64,000 nt of DNA, from contig NW_003200472.1 of assembly GCF_000006405.1 (NCBI RefSeq), positions 47,162-111,161 on the forward strand, given 5' to 3'. The position numbers and the translations under genes were made by a program. The notes beneath the pieces were generated by a model that saw only the letters and a list, made by a program, of their open reading frames with translations, did no database searches and was not told the DNA's origin. Positions 56,404-64,000 of the stretch are shown in pieces; positions within the stretch are counted from its first letter, which is position 1; each line of letters begins with the position of its first letter. Source of the stretch: Perkinsus marinus ATCC 50983. Lineage: Eukaryota; Perkinsozoa; Perkinsida; Perkinsidae.

Positions 56404-56994
56404 ATGGTGAACGAGCGAGCCCTATGGTATTCGCAGACGAATTCTTCATGCAGCAGATCAAAGGACCCTAACTATCTGGTAACCATCATATTCATAAACT
56501 CCACACGCCTATCCGATGAGAATGCTTTATCGAACCAGAACGGAAAGGACCCAAAGAGCGGGTGGGTTCTCCTCTCCCTCGCTCTAGTCTATATCATTGA
56601 CCACAACAGTGACGAGAATGAGAATCCAATGAACCTACTCGTGCCCGCCAACGGTGCAACTACGACTCCTCTGAAATCGTCTACTCAATCGCCTGAATGA
56701 ATGCGCAATGAGAGTCAGGACCCGGAAGCATGTGCTTCCGTGTATGGTAACCCGAGATCCCCGCGATTCTGTTGGCAACTTTCAGCCACGTCTCTCACCG
56801 CGTACCCTCCTTTTGCCGAGAGTGGCCTAACAGTAACCTCAGATCAGACAGTGACGGTCATCATTGACAACACTATAACGGGTTTTCAGTCAGAAACCTA
56901 TGTGTCCCTGTATTGTGAGGATTACGGCATTCCTTCGTCGAGGAAGCTCGGGTGTACATCAGAGTTTTGGAGCGAGACTATATTTGGTCGGTGA
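56404..56994 (+). other. Open frame with one in-frame TGA
   Basis: A frame of 197 codons is open from ATG 56,404 to 56,994 except for one TGA at 56,698-56,700, followed at once by ATG. The first part has a hydrophobic segment (WVLLSLALVYIID), the second reads SLTAYPPFAESGLTVTSDQT. The coiled-coil gene on the other strand may extend into this area. Gene status is undecided. Confidence 0.25.
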
Positions 56995-57108
56995 GAAGTA
57001 ACTTCCGTAGAAACCGGGCATTCCCCGATGGGGACGATAGTCGTCTGAGGAACAGCGCCGAATATATCACATCACATAGTCACCTTGAACGGTGCGAGCC
57101 TACACGAC

Positions 57109-57823
57109 TCAGTATTCCATGCTTTTCTTAGTGCTCTTCTTAGGAAGTAGGCTAGTGTGAATATTTGGCAGTACGCCACCAGAGGCAATCGTGACGTTAC
57201 TCAGGAATCTGAGGATTCATGGCTCTTCCTAGCCGATATAGGAAAACCATCATTCAACTTACTCATTGAGCTCTTCATCGTTCCTGACTGCTAGTTGTAT
57301 ATGCCGAGGGTTGATCCTGCTCTTTTTATGGTCGCGTGCAGCGTTACCAGCTAACTCCAATATTTCAGCAACCAAATACTCCAGCACAGCAGCCATGTAC
57401 ACAGGAGCACCGGCGCCTACAAGCAAGGAATTTGTGAACAACAAAGCGGACCAGATGGATTCACGCCTGGAAAATTAATGGAACTCGCCTGTAATTACCA
57501 ACACGCTTGGCGTATCTGCCATGCTTCATGTAACGGGCGATTCGGCCAACGGGGAACTGCAGACCCGCCTTAGCGGACCGAGTCTTCTTATCTGGGAGAC
57601 ACAGGGTTCGTGAGTCCTCCCCTCGAGAAGAGCTCTACAAGAATCATAACTATGCTCAAGTAGAAGCGGATATATTCTAGAATTCCATACAAGTATGAGT
57701 AATGCCCTCATTCGTACGGTCTGACGATGTACATTCGATGGTCGTGAGAGGATCCTGACCTTCCGTATTACTACTACCCTTGGACATTCCTTCATGCACA
57801 GCTCCCTTGCCTTTACCAGACAT
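57109..57823 (-). CDS. H2A: Histone H2A
   Basis: H2A is a core nucleosome histone. The ATG at 57,823 gives [18 protein letters not shown]. After an intron the exon near 57,560-57,510 reads [20 protein letters not shown] and [11 protein letters not shown]. The next exon reads [40 protein letters not shown] and [12 protein letters not shown] 58-bp intron leads to [20 protein letters not shown] and [10 protein letters not shown], with TGA at 57,111-57,109. [13 protein letters not shown] and LLPKK mark the canonical H2A, not H2A.Z. There is no SQ-type H2A.X tail. A histone gene with introns implies polyadenylated, not only replication-dependent, expression. Normal histones also argue against a core dinoflagellate. 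Confidence 0.92.
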
Positions 57824-57945
57824 GTTCAGAAACTATCTATTGAATAAAACTAGCAACTGAAACGGACATCGATTCTATTGAATTGGCGGCCAAAACGATC
57901 GTTTGCTCGGAGCCTCCCCCATGACTAGTCGAAGATAGAGTTATA

Positions 57946-59343
57946 CTGGATGGGAATTTTAATTCGTGGGCGAGCGCTCTGATCTCAGACGGAGCGGAGT
58001 GTTTCATCTCTTACATTTTCAATTTTGCCCTCTCTGCCCACGGTTCCTTCTTGGCGTCTCTCTGACACATTAGGCTGACGACTTGAATAGGGTTCATGAT
58101 CCGCTGAACTCCGCACACGAATCCATGGCTCGGAAGCCCTACTGCTCACTCTCGTGTAAACAAGGGATTTTGGGTTAATGACCATACGGATATCAATGGA
58201 ATTTACCCAAAGCAAGCGTTTAGGGTCAAGCCTTGTGCGTATACACGACATAAATTAGTACTATTACTAGCAGTGAGTAGTTCACTGTCCTTCAACTCTG
58301 TGTATAATATCTCCCCGCAGCCCAACGTACAACTCCCTGTCGATATAGCGGCTACAGATGGTCCCCCCCAGATTCCTTGGACAACTACTTTGGAGTCTAC
58401 GACTGGTTGGTCCTCAGCCGATTGGATGAGACTGTCAATTACCAGGAGCATTCAACCAATCGTGGTTGGAGGCTCATCTATCGTGGTAATGTCGATCCTC
58501 AGGAGCCTCTTCTCTGGCACGGTGCTGAATTCACGCTAAAAGGGTCACAAGGACGAGTTGAAGGGCAGAAGAAGATCTTCGTGCGCCTGGCAAGTCTACA
58601 AGGGAACCTCAGCATTGGCTTAACTGAGTGTGATGATCCATGCTGCGTGTGTCGACGGAAGTATCCTGGAGCTAAACAAGGCAAAAAAAGTTGTCGGAAA
58701 TCTGTTGGATTCAACAGTGACGGTGTGAAGTGGAATCGCGGAAAGCCCGTCCAGATGAAGGCATATCAGATCTGCCAAGGAGATCTGCTAGCGTTGATAC
58801 TCGTCTCTGCCGGCTCTGACAAGTTCGCCAGAGTTGAAATCGGAGTCAGTCAAAATCAATCCTCGATGACGATTCTGCCGGTGAAGCTAGAGTCTGACAG
58901 TCCGGGTGGAGGCCGGCTTGTGATCAGAGCTAGTGGGAGCGCGACTATCGATCTGTTGCTTGGAGATGGCCCAAGTCGCACACTGGGACAGGGTGTTCCG
59001 TTGTGGCAGGCGCTCCCGTGAAGTGAAGTGAAGGAAGAGCCCGAGTCCGAAGCCGACTGTGACATGCCTGATGCATGATGTCCGCTCCGTTATGTCTTCC
59101 ATGATTGATTTGACTTGAAATATTTGAATCTGACCGCACAGATTTCTGAGTGCAGATATGTCTGGGATCGCGACTGGTAGCCAGGATGGTATCAGTCGCG
59201 TTCAACGACAACTTTGTAGGTTCTCGATCGTTTTAATCTCTACTCAATGCCTTCGAGTTGGGCGCTTCTCAGTCAAAAACAACTAATCTGGATGGATCTT
59301 CAGAATGACGAGCACGTACAGGACGGTCTCTCAGGCGTATAAT
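57946..59343. repeat. Segment A', inverted and internally deleted copy of A
   Basis: Read on the minus strand, it matches 50,988-50,954, then 44,629-44,202, then jumps at about 58,404 to 40,993-40,063. Missing are the LTR element and 3.2 kb of A. Near 57,974-57,985 the empty insertion site with a single AGAG is present. Confidence 0.88.
58240..59080 (+). pseudogene. Chimeric pseudogene: leader gene 5' end fused to 3' half of the 40.3-kb gene
   Basis: The leader sequence of the 44-kb secreted gene (LVLLLAVSSSLSFNS) is present. After DNYFGVYD it changes, at about 58,404, to LVLSRLDETV and the exon 2 sequence of the 40.3-kb gene. The fusion itself is in frame for these parts, but a C run is seven long instead of six, which breaks the frame from the leader. 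A TGAAG repeat near 59,021 adds an early stop after LWQALP. No ATG precedes the fused frame. It is very probably non-functional. Confidence 0.7.
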
Positions 59344-59345
59344 CA

Positions 59346-59510
59346 TGACTGGTGCTGCGAACTGAGATTTCCACCGTGATATAATCCGGAGATATGAACG
59401 CTGCATCGATTTGCAGCGCCTCCTATATAATCCGTGAGCTTGTTCAGTGTATCTTCGACTTCACGGACGTATTTCGTGGGCACCATCCCATCAATCTCAG
59501 ATGTCATGTC
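59346..59510 (-). CDS. Isolated exon-like ORF between A' and C'
   Basis: A minus-strand ATG opens MTSEIDGMVPTKYVREVEDT and LNKLTDYIGGAANRCS, ending in TGA near 59,346. It is short and has no clear splice partners. It could be a gene remnant at the junction of the two duplicated segments. Confidence 0.25.
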
Positions 59511-59716
59511 TAAGATGTGAGCTCGGCAATCGGTTGATGCAATTGCACAGCCTTTCCGACTCTCAACTTTGGATCATCAATGATTCATCATCTTCCAGCG
59601 ACGCCACTAGGAGACTGAACTGCTTCTGCATTCCTCGACGCACATCGTGGGGTCAACTGCCTTTACGCAGTTGTTGATTTTGATACTAGGACTTACTCTT
59701 CGAGATAATCAAGACG

Positions 59717-59995
59717 AGCATCATTCACAAAGCGCTGAACAGCCTTTCACAGGGACAGTATAGCCTCGAAGCACCCAATATCCGTAGCCAGATTGGCGTC
59801 TCCAAGCTGAGGCAGCTGGATGCTGCGCAATTTGTGCTTGAGCTCGGGAAATTGGGTCCGCCCTGAAACCCTCGAGAACACTGTCAGCCGAGCAAATTCA
59901 AAAGGTGACAGCCTCCTCCCCGTTAAAACGAGCCGGATCACACGATACCATTGGCTGCTGCAGGCCCTACTAGACAGATGCTCGAAATATGGCAC
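59717..59995 (-). pseudogene. Copy of the 54.9-55.2 kb ORF with a premature stop
   Basis: It is read on the minus strand, from PYFEHLSSRACSSQWYRV to SIQLPQLGDANLAT and FEAILSL, then TGA where segment C has TGG. A 28-bp segment absent from C lies in the middle. The two copies have diverged as non-selected DNA would. Confidence 0.45.
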
Positions 59996-60480
59996 TCCAC
60001 GAGTATATCCTCTGTTGTTATCATCATGATATATGCGATTGTATTGCTCAGGTGCTGTTTCCTATGCTGTCAGTAGCCGACGATGAGACCGATCGAGCTG
60101 CATCGGAGCTGGAGCTAGAGCAGTATCCATCCATCGATAGAGTAGAGCGGAACTGAGTTGGACGAGGGCAAGTGCCATGATGAGTGAAGGCAGTGGTTGA
60201 AGGATGAGTTAAAGGAAGTTAAGAAGTTACTCACCGAAGTGGAGAGATAGTTAATTCGCTTGCTATATTGTTGTTAAGATTGTGTTGGGATGATCCCAAT
60301 GGTATCTCTGCTGCATTGAGTTTGAGTCTTCAGTGCATTGTACCGGTGTTTGAGATGATAATGAATAGTACGAGAGGACTCTTCTCAGAGGAACCGTTCT
60401 CGGGCCTCTGAGATTGATATGACAGAATGCTGAGTTAAGACTTATGCGCTCAAATCGCGTTACCTCTGGAACGCAAGGCA

Positions 60481-60955
60481 ATGCGAGGAGGGTTTGTTGC
60501 CTCTGGAAATACCGACACCGACAGTGATGCCCTCAAGAGCCAATATCACATACAAAGTGACAATCAGCAGAAAGAAGCATGCGAATTGAGGACTCGGGGA
60601 TACCGCTGAGTCGGTTGCTAAGGAGACCTCCTTCATAGATATTTGGACGATTCGATGTGCTTTGGACTCCAATCGAGATGTCTTTGACATTACTATCAGA
60701 ATCAGATCTGGTGAATACACAGAAAGTCTCTTTCGATATACGACAACAGAGTTGCAGTGTGTTGATATCCAGAGAAAACTCAAAGCCCTGTCGAGTCTGA
60801 GGAGGAAGCCCTCAATCTATTGCAATGACCATATCCTTATGCCAAATAAATGGTGCAAGCGGAACCAGTCTCAACTTCCCGCACTAAAAATAATAAGTCA
60901 AGATGCCGAGCTCAAACTGGTGTACTCAGATTGGCTAAGCGTCGTTAGGCTTTAA
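60481..60955 (+). pseudogene. Frameshifted copy of the 54.1-54.5 kb ORF
   Basis: It begins MRGGFVASGNTDTDSDALKS like its counterpart. An extra T (GGGATACC versus GGGAACC) causes a stop after about 42 codons. The rest continues in another frame as DSNRDVFDITIRI and onward. Confidence 0.4.
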
Positions 60956-61068
60956 AATACCTTACTGTAGGGGTCAAGAAAAGAAGGACCGCTGCTGCTT
61001 GTGGTGGGCAAATACAACTTCTCATTCACTCATGGAGCCTTGGTTGCGATCTGCTTGGTTACTAGTTT

Positions 61069-61287
61069 TCAGCACACACACAAGTTAAAACACTCCAGAG
61101 CACAACCCGGTATAAACCATTTACAGAGTGGCAGAGTGGGTGGCACCCCATCATATTCAACACAAAAACATTTACAGGTCTTGCACGTATCAGGGCATAT
61201 GGCATCCCAAACGTTGATGATGTCTTCGACGGCATTAACCACCAGAACAAAGAGAGCGATAACCAGGATAAGGATGCGTCCGAACAT
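61069..61287 (-). CDS. Small secreted cysteine-rich peptide, diverged paralogue
   Basis: The ATG at 61,287 encodes a 72-residue precursor. The signal peptide MFGRILILVIALFVLV differs from the 53.6-kb copy by one residue. The mature part is very different: no threonine run, CPDTCKTCKCFC, a long loop with no cysteine, then CKWFIPGC, CFNLCVC and TGA at 61,071-61,069. It has ten cysteines, not twelve. The same C-x3-C-x2-C-x-C-x-C opening shows common descent. The non-coding flanks of the two copies match closely for hundreds of bases, while the mature-peptide DNA hardly aligns. That contrast suggests selection for change or replacement of a cassette. Confidence 0.8.
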   Translation of the reverse strand: MFGRILILVIALFVLVVNAVEDIINVWDAICPDTCKTCKCFCVEYDGVPPTLPLCKWFIPGCALECFNLCVC

Positions 61288-61505
61288 CGAGCAGACAAGT
61301 TTGGGAACTGAGGGGAAGCGCTGTAAGTCCTGCGAGAGATATAAGCTTCTCGATGGAACTGAGCCTGATCGTACTATACAGCAGAATCGATTTTAAAGCT
61401 GAGTTTGATAGAGGCAGGGTATGGACACACTCAACGGGGCATAATCTTATATGACCACGAAAACCGACGCATTATAATCGAGCCAGGACCTAGAGAGTAA
61501 GGAAG

Positions 61506-62298
61506 TCACACCCGTGCATCAAAGTAGAGGCACATCACATTAATAGCGAATAAATTATCCGTTCCTGGCAGGACTACGCGCGATTTTAAGGACATTGCTA
61601 CGCCCAAGTGGCCGATGCGCACAAGTAGGGGGTGCTTAGAGATCTGTCCGGCAGAACATGTAGTGTTGTGAGGTTGAAGCCTGTTGTGCAAGAGAGCATC
61701 TAGCGAGGGCTGATGGCCAGGTTTACATGTGAATTCAGCGGCGAAGATAGAGTGTACCACCACAAGTATGAATGATATACTTCCGTCCGTTGATTGTGTG
61801 CTCTGTTTTCGTCACGTAGTTCATGAAGATTGATATCGCCACTGAATTTGTTGATGATGCACGAGCCCCGGCATCTACGGACTAGCGACCCACAGGAACT
61901 TCGACTTCTTCCCAACGGTTCATTAGGCTGAAGCCTCACGAGCGACGATACCACAAGTGAGCAGGACAGGAGGCAGAATGTGCCTAGTGACCAATAACGT
62001 GAACGATCGCGGGGCTGGTCGAAGTCACGAATCACAACTCCGCACAAAACTTTTTTGTCAGAAAGGCGGAAATTCGTTAGGCGAAGCGCGTTGCATTGGC
62101 CACTTAGGCAGGCAATCCTACGGGTAAATTGAGTCTGTATGGTGTATTGCATTCGAAATTTCCGGCTCCTGATGTGGGGACATCGGAAGCTGCATGCATC
62201 GGGGCCACTCTCACGTTCCTACTACCACTCGAATGAAGAAAACAATCGACCTTGTGTACTCGGTCCAGATTAGATAATTTGCAAATGACTTGTAACAC
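61506..62298 (-). CDS. Copy of the uncertain 52.6-53.4 kb gene
   Basis: It shares the stretches of its counterpart, with a longer uninterrupted frame (61,700-62,152) owing to the 2-bp indel. Small amino-acid changes are scattered (for example a Cys to Arg before IGHLGVAM). Gene status is as uncertain as for the other copy. Confidence 0.3.
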
Positions 62299-62508
62299 AA
62301 TTCCGTTGTCCAGCTCGGAGACATGTGATGGCAGGACTGATAATGATTAAATCATGTTTCACTCTCTACCAAGAGGATACTCGATAGTTACAGGAGCTTG
62401 TACGCATATCTGCTTGTCACCGGTTACTCGTGGCCTCTCACCATATTGCTCAGAGCAGTGCTGTCCAACACACGCTAACGGGAGCGCCACTCAATCAGAC
62501 TCCGAAGC

Positions 62509-62874
62509 TCAGCTTCTCACAGCGACTTTCTCCTTCTGGAGCGAATGCAACTCATCCTGAAGCTTGGTAATCTCTGCTTCCTCGGCAACAACATTCTCAA
62601 GTGTAGCGTCGACTCTGGCATCCTCCTCATCGGAATCCTCATCTTTCGGGGAGCCGGCGTCTGTGACAGAAAGCCGAAAAAGTGTCTTTCGGCGAGGCGT
62701 TGAGCCAGTTATGCTACCAATCTCCTTTCCTATTCTCTTCAACAGCATCAGCTTATCGTCCAAATACGACACGAGAACATCCAACTCGCTATTGCTGCAG
62801 AGGACGAGATAGAAGCATGACAAAAAGTACTCGACCTACTCGAGATCTGCGACATCCACTCCAGAAGAGTCATG
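62509..62874 (-). pseudogene. 3' fragment of the coiled-coil gene
   Basis: The last exon (SCFYLV-frame to KEKVAVRS, TGA at 62,511-62,509), the 45-bp intron before it and part of the previous exon are present, then the copy breaks off at 62,874. Without the first two-thirds of the gene it cannot make the full protein. The remaining exon is nearly unchanged, so the copying was recent. Confidence 0.7.
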
Positions 62875-63402
62875 GTTTGTTGCAGGCCCTACTAGACAGA
62901 TGCTCGAAATATGGCACTCCACGAGTATATCCTCTGTTGTTATCATCATGATATATGCGATTGTATTGCTGAAGTGCTGTTTCCTATGCTGTCAGTAGCC
63001 GACGATGAGACCGATCGGGCTGCATCGGAGCTGGAGTTAGAGCAGTATCCATCCATCGATAGAGTAGAGCGGAACTGAGTTGGACGAAGGCAAGGGCCAT
63101 GATGAGTGAAGGCAGTGGTTGAAGGATGAGTTGAAGGAAGTTAAGAAGTTACTCACCGAAGTGGAGAGATAGTTAATTCGCTTGCTATATTGTTGTTAAG
63201 ATTGTGATGGGATGACCCCAATGGGATCTCTGCTGCATTGAGTTTGAGTCTTCAGTGCATTGTACCGGTGTTTGAGATGATAATGAATAGTACGAGAGGA
63301 CTCTTCTCAGAGGAACCGTTCTCGGGCCTCTGAGATTGATATGACAGAATGCTGAGTTAAGACTTATGCGCTCAAATCGCGTTACCTCTGGAACGCAAGG
63401 CA

Positions 63403-63877
63403 ATGCGAGGAGGGTTTGTTGCCTCTGGAAATACCGACACCGACAGTGATGCCCTCAAGAGCCAATATCACATACAAAGTGACAATCAGCAGAAAGAAGC
63501 ATGCGAATTGAGGACTCGGGGATACCGCTGAGTCGGTTGCTAAGGAGACCTCCTTCATAGATATTTGGACGATTCGATGTGCTTTGGACTCCAATCGAGA
63601 TGTCTTTGACATTACTATCAGAATCAGATCTGGTGAATACACAGAAAGTCTCTTTCGATATACGACAACAGAGTTGCAGTGTGTTGATATCCAGAGAAAA
63701 CTCAAAGCCCTGTCGAGTCTGAGGAGGAAGCCCTCAATCTATTGCAATGACCATATCCTTATGCCAAATAAATGGTGCAAGCGGAACCAGTCTCAACTTC
63801 CCGCACTAAAAATAATAAGTCAAGATGCCGAGCTCAAACTGGTGTACTCAGATTGGCTAAGCGTCGTTAGGCTTTAA
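63403..63877 (+). pseudogene. Second tandem copy of the frameshifted ORF
   Basis: It repeats 60,481-60,955, including the same extra T, so the frameshift predates the tandem duplication. Confidence 0.4.
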
Positions 63878-63988
63878 ATACCTTACTGTAGGGGTCAAGA
63901 AAAGAAGACCGCTGCTGCTTGTGGTGGGCAAATTACACTTCTCATTCACTCATGGAGCCTTGGTTGCGATCTGCTTGGTTACTAGTTT

Positions 63989-64000
63989 TCAGCACACACA
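63989..64000 (-). CDS. Third cysteine-rich peptide gene, only its last codons in the window
   Basis: The final twelve bases match the end of the 61,069 paralogue: TGA preceded by codons for Cys-Val-Cys. The downstream flank also matches. The rest of the gene lies beyond the right edge. Confidence 0.55.
   Translation of the reverse strand, partial: CVC

Larger units (their letters stand above)
59717..62874. repeat. Segment C', inverted copy of 52,032-55,213
   Basis: The whole unit is present in reverse orientation. It ends at about 62,874 inside the duplicated coiled-coil exon, where the tandem copy begins. Confidence 0.88.
59957..64000. repeat. Tandem duplication, period 2,922 bp, running off the right edge
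   Basis: From 62,877 to 64,000 the sequence repeats 59,957-61,080 in the same orientation, with only scattered substitutions and a few one-base indels. Matching ORFs are exactly 2,922 bp apart (for example 60,263 and 63,185). The junction lies between GAAGAGTCATG and GTTTGTTGCAGGCC. Confidence 0.92.

Noticed and set aside
58273-58539. 88-codon plus-strand ORF in A'
   Set aside because: It is the shifted frame of the chimeric pseudogene; neither parent is coding in that frame.

Overview
The window looks like nuclear DNA of a flagellated unicellular eukaryote, most likely a Perkinsus-type alveolate. That placement is inferred from gene style and content and was not tested by a search. Genes are packed on both strands, often 20-150 bp apart, and are cut by many GT-AG introns that are mostly only 42-52 bp long. 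Several products are typical eukaryotic core proteins: a NAP histone chaperone, BUB3, a UBE3-type HECT ligase, Rab2 and histone H2A. Two are axonemal: radial spoke protein RSPH9 and a PIH1/Kintoun-type dynein assembly factor. The short introns break genes into pieces, so most models here were joined by hand from frame continuity, splice sites and family motifs.

Layout. 1-2.8 kb: three minus-strand genes (a partial organelle-type protein, NAP, an unknown). 2.8-7.7 kb: two tandem paralogues encoding secreted coiled-coil proteins with a recurring S-F-L-E/Q motif; one intron of the second is swollen by about 31 TAG repeats. 8-14 kb, minus strand: UPF1-like helicase, an unknown 358-residue protein, RSPH9. 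15-26.7 kb, plus strand: HECT ligase, a long KH-like protein with a tryptophan-rich tail, BUB3, and an SLC35/TPT transporter. 26.8-34 kb: an unknown exon set, a membrane RING protein, a long unknown coiled-coil gene. 34-39 kb: a tRNA-Val(AAC) gene with a decayed neighbour copy, then Rab2 and the PIH1 gene on the minus strand. 39-39.9 kb: degenerate repeats and a 20-copy, 28-bp minisatellite.

40-64 kb is an unstable, repeat-built region. Segment A (40.06-44.63 kb, continuing at 50.95-50.99 kb) holds two unknown minus-strand genes and is interrupted by a young, intact-looking LTR retrotransposon (44,630-50,953) with apparently identical 253-bp LTRs and a 4-bp target duplication. An inverted copy of A (57.95-59.34 kb) lacks 3.2 kb internally and still shows the empty insertion site. 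Segment C (52.03-55.21 kb) carries a small cysteine-rich secreted peptide gene. It is present inverted at 59.72-62.87 kb, and that copy is in turn tandemly duplicated from 62.88 kb past the window edge. Between copies the flanking DNA and signal peptide are almost unchanged, while the mature cysteine-rich peptide is rewritten. This amplifying, diversifying secreted-peptide unit is the most interesting system in the window. Histone H2A and a coiled-coil gene sit between the two arms.
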